A stretch of DNA of 64,000 nucleotides, taken from assembly GCA_015698045.1 (NCBI GenBank), contig BLAL01000160.1:372001-436000 (forward strand), read 5' to 3'. The translations under genes were made by a program, and so were the position numbers. The notes under the pieces were generated by a model that was given only the letters and a program-made list of their open reading frames with translations, was not told the DNA's origin and did no database searches. Of this stretch, positions 1 to 12,845 are shown piece by piece. The DNA is from Rhizophagus clarus (lineage: Eukaryota > Glomeromycota > Glomeromycetes > Glomerales > Glomeraceae). How positions within the stretch are numbered: the first letter of the stretch is position 1; the number at the start of each line of letters is the position of its first letter.

Positions 1-398
1 GAATTGAGTATCGTATATAGATAATCTATACATAAAGGTAGATTTACAACTAACAACAAAATTCGATTAACTTTCGAATTAAATCTAGTTCAAAAATTTG
101 TAACTGGATATCGTACGTAGTACATGTGTAAGTCGTGTAACTGTGTAAGCACATTTATCAAAGTCGAATTGAACTTTTTTTTGACACTTTTTTATTTTCC
201 ATTTTATAATTCTCGAAAGGATCAAAATAATAGGTGATATTTTTATTAAGAAAATAGTTATGTAATTATATATTTTTTTTAAAAGAATTAAAGATATAAT
301 AAATAGAATGCTTGCTTTTTGTATTACCATTATCTTAAAAATCTACAAATTATATCAAAATATTACGATTAAATATTTATTATATAAACTCCAAATCT
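1..398. other. AT-rich flank, no gene seen
   Basis: AT-rich sequence downstream of the carrier gene. The only open frame is low-complexity Ile/Leu/Lys with no recognisable domain, so no gene is called. Confidence 0.5.
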
Positions 399-1947
399 TT
401 ATACTTTCTCAAGCATTCTCATTGTTAGCTCATATACCGTAAACGTTGAACCTGCTGCCGGTATACTACGGAATGAAATATAAATAAAAATATTAACCAA
501 AATCGTCAAATTTTGGGGAAAGTTGAAATTAAATTAAATTATTGCATACCTTCTCAAGACTTATTAAACCGGTTTTGTTTTTGTTTTAAAAAAAAAAAAA
601 AAAAAAAAAATTCATAAATATTGTCTAGAAAGAAAAAATGATTAATAAATTATATTATACTCACTTGTGGGAGTAATTCCTCGTGTGAATGCTCTCGCAC
701 CCTCATTCTTATATATTGAACTTATAGTTGTGAATACATAGAAAATTCCTTTGGGTGGGTTTTTCTGATTTTGGACCTACAAATTAAATTGATTGTTAAT
801 AAATAATATACCATATCATCTATAAATCAAAAATTTATATATATATCTCACTTTAGATTTAACAACGTCGAAAGGGTAGCAGCATAGCCAATAGGCACAA
901 CCTCCCAAAGAGCCAGCAAGCATCAATTTAGTTGGAGATAAACTATCAGGACTACTTCCTTCTGAAGTTAATTTCCTTTTGGCAAATTCAAATCCAGAAT
1001 AAAATCCAGCATATGCAGGTATTTCACGTGCAACAGTTGCCCAAAATCCACGAAATAAACCGTTACGAATACCAAATTCTTTTATCAATTGTTTTGAACA
1101 ATCAATAGGTCCTTTATAAATGAGTCCGCTGTTTCCAGCCGACCTTCCATACTGCGCCTGCATTTTAATCTTGAGCAATTCGACAGGTGACGCAAGCACA
1201 CTGTTGATTGCTCCTATTTTGGATTAGCGCATATAAATTATGGCCATGTTGAACAGTAAAAATTTCATACCTGCGCCAGCACCGGCGATTGCTATCTTAT
1301 AAAGAGCCAATTGCTCACCAGGAAACGTGGCCTGGATAGCTTTTAACCGCGAATATGCTGCGAATAACAAAGCATTTACAGCGCCTATGCCGACCAGCGG
1401 ACTAGCCATTCCTAATAAATAAAATATGAATTTAATTTTTACATATAAGAATAAACATTCCTATCAATGCGCGTAACTTTATTGATTTGACAACCTTTAT
1501 ATAGAGCGAAAAAGCCTTCATTTTTTATGGTTTGTATGAAACAATCCATGGGTCCTTTGAATCTTGATTCTACTTGAAGTCGAACCTATATATCGAAACA
1601 TTATTTTATAAATTCTAGCAGAAAAATATATGAAGTTTCTTATTACAATTATACCTTGATTGTGTCCAGAGGCTGCCCAACAAAAACTTGTGACTATATT
1701 TTCAATTCAAATGCGAATAAATTAATTTGAACGTGTCTTTCATATACTTATGTAAATTGTGTAAATTGCTTACCATTCCGGCAAAACTATAATAATTTAT
1801 CGAATTCAATTTTATTAAAAAAAAAATAACTACTAATGTATGAGATAAGGAATCTAGTTAAAAGCATTATACCTACTTGCCGGCAACAAAGTCTTCCCAA
1901 CCACCTTTCTTTGGTGGAGCAGGTGGAACGGGTAGAGTTTCAGTCAT
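399..1947 (-). CDS. Mitochondrial carrier (SLC25) protein
   Basis: Inner-membrane solute carrier, split by several short introns. The start at 1947 reads [20 protein letters not shown]; the last exon ends [21 protein letters not shown] with TAA at 399-401. The signature PxD/E-x-x-K/R of SLC25 repeats appears three times: [11 protein letters not shown] (about 1650), [11 protein letters not shown] (about 1165) and YPFDVVKSK (about 860). This fits three repeats of two membrane helices. A 13-nt exon (1774-1786, FAGM) joins the first exon to [12 protein letters not shown]. The overall pattern resembles the carnitine/acylcarnitine and basic amino acid carrier branch (yeast Crc1/Ymc1, animal SLC25A20/29/45); the substrate cannot be assigned. 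The join between the exon ending RGITPT (about 665) and the last exon is unresolved and may involve another small exon. It is divergent from TSR1 across a 353-bp promoter. Confidence 0.88.
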
Positions 1948-2300
1948 TGTTTAAGTGTCTTCGAATTTCAAATAACAAATTAACACTCAATTTATAGAAA
2001 ACTTTTAACAAAATTTCGCACGTGAACGACACGATATTAATTCCTATTTGAGGCAAAGTAATGATTGATCTTGATAGAGTTAATGTGGTGAAACATTGTA
2101 ATTTATAACGAAGCGGAATCTCATTATTAATCCAAAAATGATCTTTCTTTACCATATTCCTGTATTCATAATTAATGAAATTATCGCCTGATGGAGCAAA
2201 ATTTGCAGCCAATCAGTAGCCAATCACCATTATAAACGTTGATTGTTGATTATCACAAAAAAAAATTTTTTCCTTGATCTAAAATTCGTATATCATTAAA
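1948..2300. promoter_or_regulatory. Shared bidirectional promoter with two CCAAT boxes
   Basis: The 353 bp separate the divergent start codons of the carrier and TSR1. Two CCAAT boxes in the same orientation lie at 2209-2213 and 2220-2224, 11 bp apart, about one helical turn, and within 100 bp of the TSR1 start. CCAAT is the site of the fungal HAP/NF-Y complex. Open frames crossing this stretch look non-coding. Confidence 0.45.
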
Positions 2301-5300
2301 ATGCCTACCGAAAAACCATTTCATCATAGAGCTGGTTCGCTAAAACAATCCAATAAGCCATTTAAGTCAAAACATGCAACCAAAGGAGCCATTAAAGATA
2401 AAGAAAAAGGTTAACGAAAATATTTTTTCTCTGCTTTTCAATAGTAAAACATTCGAAATTTGACCTTAGTACTATATCAAACTCTAGGTAAAGTTAACAG
2501 AAAACCTATAAAGCATTCGAGCGCAAATCTACGCTCAATTACAAGGGTTGATAGACGTAATGCGGCAAAGTTGGAACAACAAAAGAAGAGAGAAGAAGTA
2601 TTAAAAGCGAATAGGTTTTTCGAAGGAAGACATGGAACTCCTAAAATTGTGGTATGAATAAATTTTTAAAGTGATATATTTATTAATCATTATTTTTCGA
2701 TTTGATTCAATTATGTAAAAATAAATTATATTGTTAAAGATAATTAATTTTTTTCTTTATAGGCCGTGGTTCCATTATGCACTGACGTAAATTCTTACAG
2801 TGCTGTAAAGTCTATTTATAGCAGTATTGGTTTACAAGATCCACCAATTTTAAAAGGCGTTGCTCACATAAAGTATGATATAGTATTGTAAAGTGTTCAA
2901 GTTTACCTTTATTAAAAAAAAATATATCTAATAGTCTGTTTAATTATAGTGCTGAAAGGTTTAAGCAAAAAATTCAATTCATTCTTCTTGAAAGGAATTT
3001 TGTTGATATTTTAGATGCTTGTAAAATTGCAGATTATATATTATTTGTCATATCAGCTGAAGTTGAAGTTGATCATTTTGGTGAATTATGTTTAAAAGCT
3101 ATACAATCTCAAGGATTACCTACTGTTATAACCACTTCAATGGTTGGTTCAACATTTTTTTGTGTCTAAATATATGAATATTTCTAATTAACTGATTTGT
3201 ATACAAATTCTTAAATTAACTAGCACATGGAAAACATTCCACAAAAGAAGCGTAATGATGTCAAGAAATCATTACTTAGTTTTATGAGATATTTCTTTCC
3301 TGATGAGGAAAAAATTCATTCAGCCGATCAAATTCAAGTAAATTCGTTTTAACCAATACAATATAATTCTCTAAAATTTAAATCTTTAAACAAATAAAAT
3401 TTTAATATTATTACAGGACGCACTTAATGTATTAAGAACAATTTGTACTCAACGTCCTAAACCAATTTTGTGGAGGGACATTCGTCCGTATATGTTAGCT
3501 GAAGAATTAGTATATGAGGCAAATGATGAAGTAAATACTTTAATTATCTATTTCACATATTTTTGGATCAAAGATAAGAGAATATGTTATTTTTATTTTG
3601 AATAGAATTTTGGAACTCTTAAAGTTACAGGATATTCTAGAGGTGTGCCATTTTCCGCAAATCGGTCGGTACATTTGCAAAATTTTGGAGATTTTCAACT
3701 GAGTCAGGTTCGAAGCTTAATCATCTAGTATTGCGTCTTAATACACCATTTAATTTTTAACATGTAAAATGTTTTATTAGATCACAGCTTCTAGGAAAGG
3801 CGATGATGATAAAGATTTGGTAATAATATTTACTTTCATATTATTAATGCATTATTTATAATTTAAAACTTAGTCGTTAAAATAGTATTATTTTATAGGA
3901 AGATCAAGTTTTACACGTAGTTGATCCTGAACTACAGGTTCGTTAACAATTTAATATGTTTAATCATTTCACGAAAATTTTTTTTAATTATACTACTTGT
4001 AATTTGATGTAGGATACACTTATATCGGAGAACGAGCCAAATTTTATGGAAAATGAGCAAACATGGCCAACTGAAGAAGAAATGGCAGGAATTGAAGGTA
4101 AAACAAGTCTTATATTTTCGATAATATTCTAATATTTAAATAATTAATTACAAGTTTTGAATAAACGCGATCAGATAATATGCCAGAAACAACACCAAAA
4201 AAGATTATGAAACGTGTACCGAAAGGAACATCATCTTATCAGGCAGCATGGATCGTAGATTCTGGATCCGATGACGGTGAAGATTATACTGATGAAGATG
4301 GTGATATTAATATGACTTATGAAAATGACACGGGGAAACTATTAGCTGAAGAAGAAGCTGGAAATGAGGATGAAGAAGAATATGAAGAAATTGAAGTTGA
4401 GACAAGAACGTCTACTTTAAATGATCCTAAGTTGGATCCAGAAGAAGAAGCTGAACAGTAAATATTAGTTTAAATTTTAAATATATGTCTGATGTTTTTC
4501 TTACATTTCAAACCAATTTTCTAATAGATTAAAAGATTATTTGGCCAATCGTGAGAAACAAAATCGGGATGATCTTGAGTTTCCTGACGAAGTAGATACA
4601 CCTTTAGATATTGCGGCTCGTACTCGATTTCAAAGATATCGAGGCTTGCAAAGCTTTCGTACTTCGCCATGGGATCCAATGGAGAATTTACCAATTGATT
4701 ATGCGCGTATTTTCCAGTTTGAGAACTATCAAAAGACAAAACATAGAGTTATTAATGATGCTGCCGTGGGTGGATGTGGGATTAGAGTTAGTATAGGCAA
4801 ATTCAAAAACTAATTTATTATAGGTTAATTTAGTAATCGATTATCTATATTAAATAGGGAGCACGCATTACGTTACATATAATTAATGTTCCAAAGGAAG
4901 TGGCAGGTAAACTTTTGCGAGAATAATTTTTTAAGAAAGGAATAAGAAGAATAATATTTTTTTTTTTTTTTTTTTTTTAGATTCTTATGATCCATCTCGA
5001 CCATTCACTGTATTCGGATTATTGGAAAATGAGCACAAAACTTCAGTAATGAATTTTGTTGTCACAAGAAATAGTGACTATAATGAACCAATTAGATCAA
5101 AAGTAATTTATAAATTTTACCATTATATGTTTAAGTGAAACATTTAAATCTAACATGTTCTAAAGTTCTAAACATGTATATTAATTTTAGGATCCGCTTC
5201 TATTATGTTATGGATTTCGTAGATATTTAGCAAGTCCAATATATTCACAAAATACACAAGGGAAGGGAACAAATAATGTTCATAAATTTGAAAGATTTTT

Positions 5301-6005
5301 CAATCCCGGAGTAACTTGCGTTGCATCGATATATGGATCAATTCAATTCGGGCATTCACCTGTTATGCTTTTTAAAGATAACGGAGATGCTAATGGTTAA
5401 ATTAAATTTATTATTATAAATTTTTTTTTTTTTTTTTATCTTTGAAATATCTAAATCTTTTCTTTTTTTTTTTTTTTTCCTTTCTAAATAATAGCTCCAA
5501 TTCTTGTGGCTACAGGAAGCTTTTTGAGTTCAGATTCAAAGAGAATAATTGCTAAACGAATCATTCTTACAGGACATCCATACAAAATCCATAAAAAGTC
5601 GGCAGTTATTCGATATATGTTTTTCAATCCTGGTAAGTGACATATAACAAATTTTTATTCCAATTTTTCAAATGTATTTTAATCACGATAAATAACACTT
5701 ATGTAGAGGATGTAATGTGGTTTAAACCTGTACAATTAACTACCAAATATGGACGTATTGGACATATAAAAGAAAGTTTAGGTACACATGGATATATGAA
5801 ATGTGTATTTGATTCGCCTATTACGCAACAAGATACTGTAATGATGAATTTATATAAGCGTGTATTTCCTAAATGGAATACAACCACATTATGGAATGGA
5901 GGATTAGATGGAACAGTTGCCAAATCACCTTTGAATGATAAAGAAAAAGAAAAGGAAATTCAAGTAGAGAAAAATAGTAATAAAGAAATTGAGATGGAAA
6001 TGTGA
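2301..6005 (+). CDS. TSR1: Ribosome biogenesis protein TSR1 (BMS1/TSR1 family)
   Basis: Nucleolar/cytoplasmic factor required for 20S pre-rRNA processing and 40S maturation; a GTPase-like fold without GTPase activity in known members. Many exons. The start [19 protein letters not shown] matches the TSR1 N-terminus (PGxLKQxNK), followed by a basic segment with [20 protein letters not shown]. The BMS1/TSR1 N-terminal domain follows ([24 protein letters not shown]). A Glu/Asp-rich segment lies near 4260-4460. The C-terminal domain carries [46 protein letters not shown] and [17 protein letters not shown], then an acidic/basic tail ending MEM with TGA at 6003-6005. Introns use GT-AG and are AT-rich. 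It is tail-to-tail with the kinase gene, 226 bp between stops. Confidence 0.95.
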
Positions 6006-6231
6006 GTGTGGATAAGCGAGAATTAATATAATTTATACAAGTTTAAGGAATAAGGAGTTGGAAATAGTGAAATTATAAGAATATAAAAAATTTTAAATTT
6101 TCGTTTTTTATGCTTAAATTAATGCATAATGTACTAACTATAATTAATAAATTATTTTTGTATTTTTGTATTTTTTTTTCAACTTAGTAGTAAAAACTAG
6201 ATTTATATACTTATAAACATATATAATTTAT

Positions 6232-7776
6232 TTATTCTAAATTTTCTTCTTTGTTACCAAGTCGAGATATTTTAACATAAGCGTCAGTACCATAACCATC
6301 CATAGTAAACAATTTTATACCACCACCCCAATATTCAACATAAACTTTACTCATAGGTAAACCTATTCCTAAATTTAAAGTAGGGGGAATAACTAATTGT
6401 TCATACTCTTGAACAGTAGCTGCCATCTGAGGTACTTTAATAAAATTTTCGAATTTTTTATTTGAATAAGCAAATGACCATAAATTAGAATAAATATCAT
6501 CAGAAATTCCACCTCCTTGATCAGAGATTCTAAAATATATATCCGTAGGACTTGAACAAATTGTTACTAAAATTGGAGGATATTGAGATGAAGAAGATGA
6601 TGAATGAGAGTAAGATTTTGGAGATTTTGGAGAACCTTGATCTTGAAGTAATTGTTGTAAAATTTTAATTGAAACAGAAGTATCTTTTAAAGAAGGAGAA
6701 TGTTTTTCAATAACACCACGTATAGAATTATGTAATAATTCATAAAGAATATATTCAATATGATCCGGTATATAAGCAAAAGTGGTATCCACGTGATTAT
6801 CTATGATTACTTCAGGAGGTTCAACTTTATATATTAGTCTACATAAATTTCTTGTCATATGAGAACATCTTTCAACAATATCATTAGAATCACATTGAGT
6901 TGATACAATTCCAATATTTATACTATCACCAAGTCCATCAGCACCATAAATATAACCATGATCATGCCAATTTTCTGTAAGATTAATTTGTTGTTCAGCC
7001 AAAACTCTTCTAGAAATTCTTGATCTTAACATAAGACTCATAAATTTATCAAGTTGATCAGGAGGTAAATGATTAGAACATTCAGATATTCCCATAGCTA
7101 ATTGAGGAATAACGACCAAATGTTGTTTTAATAAACCTTTAAGAGTATTACAAAATTCATCATTTCCATCCATATCTTTTATTAAAGGAATTTTTCTTAA
7201 TTTTTCAAAAGCGGACCAATATAAATCATATACCATAGCAATATGTGGATTTGTTCCTACTATGAAAGGTAAATTTTGAAAATCTCTTATTCTATGAGCC
7301 AATCTAATAGGTAATTCAGTTCTAACATAATTACCACTTTTTATTAACCTTTCTTTTGTAATATTACGACCGAATACAATAAGTTGTCTTAATGTAATGG
7401 TATTTACTGATTGATGAGCATATTTATCAAGAACTCTATTATTATAAAAATGTTGTGGAGAATATGCTCTGTATTGACCGATCGGTTTTATTGGGGAAGA
7501 AGATGATGATGATGGTGATGATGATGTTATTTTTGTTGTTGTTGTTGTTGTTGAAGAAGAAGAAGAGGAGGAGGAAGAAATAGTAGAGGAAGAAGAAGGG
7601 GAAAGAGGTATAAGATTGGAAGATGATAATGCAGCTGAATTAGGTAAGAAGTGAATTGAATCAGGTGAAGTTGTTTGTGTGGATTGAGTGGAAGTGGGAC
7701 GGATTTGTATAAAAGGACGACTTAACTGAGGTTGACTTAAGCAACGAATATTCAAATTTTGAAGTTTAGGCACCAT
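6232..7776 (-). CDS. Mitochondrial pyruvate/branched-chain dehydrogenase kinase
   Basis: Single-exon gene of 514 codons in the PDK/BCKDK family, which phosphorylates and inactivates the E1 alpha subunit of a mitochondrial 2-oxoacid dehydrogenase. Residues about 115-180 carry the family N-terminal region (LDKYAHQSVNTITLRQL, ELPIRLAHRI), with RSRISRRVL further on. The GHKL ATPase domain follows: N-box YILYELLHNSIRG, G1 DQGGGI, G2 LGIGLPMSKVYVEYWGG and G3 GYGTDAYVKI. The usual N-box KNAMRA is HNSIRG here, but the metal-binding Asn is kept. A Ser/Thr-rich low-complexity insert (about residues 50-95) is encoded by trinucleotide runs near 7495-7605, with a shorter Ser run near 6585-6605. The basic N-terminus with few acids fits mitochondrial import. 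Yeast Pkp1/Pkp2 are the likely counterparts; which enzyme complex is the substrate is not decided by sequence. Confidence 0.93.
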   Translation of the reverse strand: MVPKLQNLNIRCLSQPQLSRPFIQIRPTSTQSTQTTSPDSIHFLPNSAALSSSNLIPLSPSSSSTISSSSSSSSSTTTTTTKITSSSPSSSSSSPIKPIGQYRAYSPQHFYNNRVLDKYAHQSVNTITLRQLIVFGRNITKERLIKSGNYVRTELPIRLAHRIRDFQNLPFIVGTNPHIAMVYDLYWSAFEKLRKIPLIKDMDGNDEFCNTLKGLLKQHLVVIPQLAMGISECSNHLPPDQLDKFMSLMLRSRISRRVLAEQQINLTENWHDHGYIYGADGLGDSINIGIVSTQCDSNDIVERCSHMTRNLCRLIYKVEPPEVIIDNHVDTTFAYIPDHIEYILYELLHNSIRGVIEKHSPSLKDTSVSIKILQQLLQDQGSPKSPKSYSHSSSSSSQYPPILVTICSSPTDIYFRISDQGGGISDDIYSNLWSFAYSNKKFENFIKVPQMAATVQEYEQLVIPPTLNLGIGLPMSKVYVEYWGGGIKLFTMDGYGTDAYVKISRLGNKEENLE

Positions 7777-7926
7777 AATTATAAGTTAAAACGAGTAGAA
7801 AACAAGTTTTCTTTCTTTTTTTTTTTTTCGGAAATTATGAAATTATTAAAAGAAACAAAAGCAAACAGTTATAAATATTTATATTTAAATAGTTTCGATA
7901 AAAATGTTAACTACTACCATGTACAC

Positions 7927-8084
7927 TGACGTCGATTATAAATGATAAAAATAGTTAACTGGATACTGAAAAAATTTTCAGATAAACTATTAACATGTGA
8001 TCTTAGCTAAAATTAAGAATCGGTTTAACCATGTAAATATGCGTCACATCTTATCTGAAATAAATAAATTATGCGTCACATCTT
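7927..8084. promoter_or_regulatory. CRE-like motif cluster upstream of the kinase gene
   Basis: A TGACGTC site (7927-7933) lies about 150 bp upstream of the kinase start. The 15-bp sequence TATGCGTCACATCTT occurs twice as a direct repeat (8038-8052 and 8070-8084), each with a GCGTCA half-site. TGACG motifs bind fungal bZIP (CREB/ATF) factors. AGATAAG/GATA-like sequence sits beside both copies. Function is inferred only from motif and position. Confidence 0.35.
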
Positions 8085-9506
8085 GATAAGAAGATAATAG
8101 TCTCACGTGATAATTAATATATATACGGTAAGTCGGTAATGATGAATAATTAAGGTATTAAGGTAAATGAATTGTAAATGCGATCATTGTGAATGGGTCA
8201 TTTTCATGGAGAGAGAATCTAAGACACGTGGATGTACTTGACTTAATTTGTAAATAATACGCACTTGTGTAAGATAAAAATAAATCAATTCTCAATACAA
8301 AAAGTTATTATCAGGAAAAAGAAATCAACTATTATTTCTTTCTTAATTAATAATCATTGATTCATTACGACTTGTAGTTTATATTAAAAAGAAAAACTTT
8401 TAATGATTAAAATTCATATTCTTTTACATTAATGAAATAAAAAATAAAAATTTGGTAATTATTTAAAGGAAAAATGGTGATGATGAATTGACGATAGCGA
8501 TTAATGATAACAAAAACAAATGTGTTATCTGGGGTTATCTCAATGCTTCATTTGCATTTTGCACCAATGGTTTCAGAGAAGGAATGACGACATCATTTTC
8601 GTCATCATTGAGCACGTGATATGTATCTTTTATAGAAAAATTTTTCTCACGGCGACAGGTTCTTTCTATTGCATATGTCATTATCTAGCAAATATTCAAG
8701 TCTAACTTTCTATATATAAAATCTGTATTGATAAGAGATATCTTTTACGAACAAAAGTAAATAATTTCTTAAGTGTAAATATTTTTCTTTAAACATATGA
8801 TTAACAAAAATTTGGTTTATAAAGATGGTAAAAAAACAAAACAAAAAACACGACTATTGTTAAAAAATGAGATAAAATATTACACAAACAATTATTCGTT
8901 TGTTGTACCAACCTGTTTTAAGTTAAACGTTTTACACCCCGCCTTCAAGATTTCCTGAAAATGAACGGACAAATCTGATAAGTTCATTTTTATGATACTT
9001 TTTAATACTTCATAATATCGGAAATTAAAGTAATTTTAATAAAAAAGATATAAAGATATTTACATAAGCTATTTAAGGTTCAAAAAGATTGCAATAAATC
9101 AATGGAAAATGTTATGCATATTTATTTACATTGAAATTCATTTGAAAAATGACAAATTTGGTTAGGTATGATGATCGTATATTGTAAATTACTTTCTATT
9201 TGTAAACAATACTCCGTTCATGTGTGTTGCTAAATTTCGATGGATATTCAAATGATACCAGATATTTTGGGACAATAGTAAAAATGATTTCATTACTGAT
9301 TTGGGAATATGTCTGGGATTGGAAATTAGGACGGCAATCATTTAATGGGATTTCGCTGTTTTTACTTTGCTTAAGTTTTACTTTTCTTTAAGTTTAAATA
9401 AGTCTCATGTAAAATAATATAATATAGTTTTCTAAAGTTTAAATAAACGTATTGACGTCAGTTAAACATTGAAAAAGTTTAAAAAATAATCGTCTATTTT
9501 TTTTTA
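8085..9506. other. AT-rich intergenic stretch, no gene seen
   Basis: No open frame here has recognisable domains or convincing splice structure. Confidence 0.4.
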
Positions 9507-9804
9507 TTATAAATACTGATGATGATGATGATGATGATGATGGAATTTCTTCATTCGGTTTTTAAATAACCACCTTCTGTTCTGATGGTTCTGTTTTCTG
9601 GTTGATACCAAAATGTATAGATCTACCATTTCAATCCGTTTCTCTTCTATAACGGATGAAGTAAAATTTTCCTGGCACCTCATGCACCTAAAGTTAAAAA
9701 AAAAACAGGAATATTGCGTCAATTATGTAATAATATTATTGACAATGAATTATACATTTTTATTTTAAGAATCCATACCTGATAACTTTAAAAAGAAGAC
9801 CCAT
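9507..9804 (-). CDS. Hypothetical small Cys-pair protein, His tail
   Basis: Candidate two-exon gene: exon 1 9804-9779 (MGLLFKVI-R), intron with GTATGG donor and CTTTAG acceptor, exon 2 9687-9507. The joined 68-residue product has CMRCQENF near residue 10, a basic middle, and a C-terminal run of eight His encoded by an ATG/CAT microsatellite at about 9518-9542. The exon join keeps frame, but no family is recognised, and the His run may simply be repeat expansion into a chance frame. It could be noise. Confidence 0.22.
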
Positions 9805-11119
9805 TAAAAAGTTGATTTGCGAATGGACTATTATTTGTATTCGATAGACGAGTAAGGCTCATTAAGAATAACCGATTCCGTATATTTAGTGTGCTTCGTC
9901 GTCGTTTTCGAATTTTTCTTCTGTCTAATATGTCCTTTTGAAATGGTGATAAATGTAACGGACGATTATATTCCATATTTTTTTTTCAATTAGATAAAAC
10001 GAAAATTTTTACTCTTCATTTTGTTTGGTAATTCTACTTTATATATGATATGATATCGGGTCATATCAGAAGTAGGCGTAAATTTGATAATCATAATAAT
10101 CATAAACATGTATGCAACTTGCCTATCACAAAAATAAACGCTGTGTTGTTTTGTTTATTTTCTTTTCTATGTTGCATATTATCCCCTCATAAAATTCCAA
10201 TTGACTGGTCCCCTTTTGAAAAAACAAGTATGGCATCATGGCGCAGCACGTCTTCTTTATATATTTTTATTTTGAAGAAACGAAACCTGATCATTTAAAA
10301 GCTAAAAGTTTTCAAACTGATAAACTGAATCAGAAACGCAAATGAAAAATAAAAAAAAAAAAATTTGATCATATGAGAATAAAATTGTACCGAAATAAAG
10401 GAAATAGAATCTTGGATTTAGAAGATTTAAAAAAATTTGATGACTAAAATAATTGAGAAAATAAACTTTTTTTAAAATGAAAAATGAGTAAGTGAGGATC
10501 GACACTCAAGATATCGTAATACTACAAATTAGGTAAGTTTATTTAAATAAAATTCATTCAGAATGAAAGATTTTTGATTACCAAAGAAAATATTACAATA
10601 CATCTTGATAAGGAAATTTCTACGATGATTGTGACTTTGTTAGACATGATCTCCAAAATAATAGTATATGCGCCATAATACCAAATCATTAAATGAATTG
10701 TTGCCACCGGATATAACGAATCTTCTGTTCCCAGTATATGATATATGATGTCATGTTGTATACCGAACTGTTCGGTATAAAATTCAGATGATTATGATAA
10801 TTTTATATTATCAACTAGCAAAGGAGCTTATAGTTATTCCATTTCGCCGGTATGTCATAGACTACTAGGCAGTGTGTGATTTTAGCCGTGTGGTCATGTG
10901 CGATTGCACATGACGGAAAGATTTCCGCACATAAATCATAGCACAGTATCCGCACATATGGAGTTAACTTAAAATTTTGCCGGACAAAAATCCGGAAAAT
11001 AAAACTTTACCGGCGATTTCTTAAAAATTCCGGATTCTGCCGGAATTTTATCATCTATTTTAAGCCCTGATTATAAACTCGCCAAATTTAAGTAATGCTG
11101 GCGTAATATTACGTCCCTA
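9805..11119. other. Intergenic, no gene seen; hairpin-bearing repeat remnant near 10870-11070
   Basis: Short open frames here look random. Positions 10871-11069 hold higher-GC repeat-like DNA with a strong hairpin, TCATGTGC-GATT-GCACATGA, and repeated CCGGA motifs. It may be an old MITE, but no target duplication was found. Confidence 0.35.
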
Positions 11120-12845
11120 AGTCATTTTTTACCATTTTTTTTTTTTTTTTAATTTAGGAACACGTTTATTTATTAATTTATCAAAAAGTTTGAATTACAA
11201 TTTTAAACACCTATAGAATAATACAAGATTATTCCATATAACTAAATCTGAGCTATTCTAAAATTCTAAACTATTTTATAATATCTTGGTCTATCTACAT
11301 TACTAAATTAACTATTTTATCAATTTTTTTTCTTTTATCTTATTATCAAATCTTTTTATAATTTTCTATTTTTCTAAAAATAAATTTGTTTACGATCCTA
11401 TATTTTTACCTCCATAAAATAATTGCCTATGAAATGCTGATGGTTTTGGAAAAAGAGAAAACAAGTCCAATACACTCTTCCACATACTCATATCATTTTC
11501 TGCTTTACATCTATGTTAGTAAAAATATTTTAAATTATCTAAACTAAAATTTTGCTGCCTTTCATCCTTCATAATATGACTTATAGTTCTTTAGTCTCGG
11601 TCTTTCAACTCTTTAGCTCTGAATTTTGCCCTATATGTCATATCACCTCTAGATTTCTTTCATTTATTGTTTTCATCCAGATCATTATCTTCTTCATACA
11701 TCTTCTCCAATCTTCCATTACATGATTCGTTCATGTGATCTAATTCTTCATTTAATACTTTTATCTCCTTGTCCAAAGGTTTCATTATAACATCTTTTTT
11801 TTGCAATATAATTCCTTTCGGGCAAAGGTATTAAAGGCATTGAATTGATCAATAACTTTTGTTTTATTTCAATTTCCTCTCTTTTATCTTCGATTTTTTC
11901 TGTAGTCACATGATCATCTGCTTCATAAATCATAAAAGTTGGATCACTTAATAAAGTATTTATCTTTTCTTGCCATGGTTTAATTGAATCAAACTTCAGT
12001 TTTGTATTCAAGTCCTTAATTACTTCATCTCTACTTTTAAAGTGGCCTTCTACATAAATTTTCACTTCTACATTTCTACATTATTGTTTTCTATAATAAA
12101 TTGTGCTTTTTTCAATTCATTATATCTTTCTTCTACTTCTAAATACATTTTCCTTCTTGCAGGTCCAGGTATAGCTTTAAGCAAAGTTGGTTTATTTATA
12201 CAGAATCAAATCAAGAGGATAATCTTTTATATCATTGCTTTGGTTATTATTTAAATTTTCTCTTTTGAAAAAATCTTTTATTACTTCCTCTTAATATTCT
12301 TCCATGATCTTTTCCCTCTCTTTCTTTTCTTTATTTTCCTATATAATTTCTTCTAAATCTACATTATTCTTAATTTCATCTATTTCAATTGAATCCTTAG
12401 TTATTTCTATTGATGTATTAACTTTTACGTTTCTAATCCACTGGCATATTTAAATCTGACTTTATATTCTCATCCTTATTATCAGTTTTCTTAATCTTTT
12501 CTTTTTCTTTATTTTTATTGCGTGGTGAGTAAAATGTTAATTTATCTTCTATAATCCAATTCATTTTTGTCTCAATTACCAAAATACCTTCTTATGATTC
12601 TTTCAAGAAAAAAGTCACCTCTAAATGAGATTTACCTCCTACTTCAATTATCCTAGCATAATATAATCTATACTTATCTTAATATAATCAACATAGTTCT
12701 AAGTTATCTTTTTCCTTAATTTCATTCTTTACATTTCTGTATAATTTGTATTTCATATACTCTTTGATATCTTTCAATTTTAAACTATTCATGTACCAGC
12801 ATATATATATAATCCTATTCTTATGATGTAAATTTAATACAATAT

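Noticed and set aside
1940-2212. 90-codon minus-strand frame between the carrier and TSR1
   Set aside because: It lies in the divergent promoter, overlaps the CCAAT boxes and has no recognisable protein features.
5699-5923. Minus-strand frame inside TSR1
   Set aside because: Antisense shadow of a well-supported TSR1 exon.
8520-8705. 61-codon plus-strand frame
   Set aside because: Cys/Phe-rich random-looking product, no family, no neighbouring exons.
10871-11069. hAT-like MITE suggested by CAGTG and CCCTG ends
   Set aside because: Inverted ends match poorly and the flanking 8-mers CTACTAGG and ATTATAAA do not agree.
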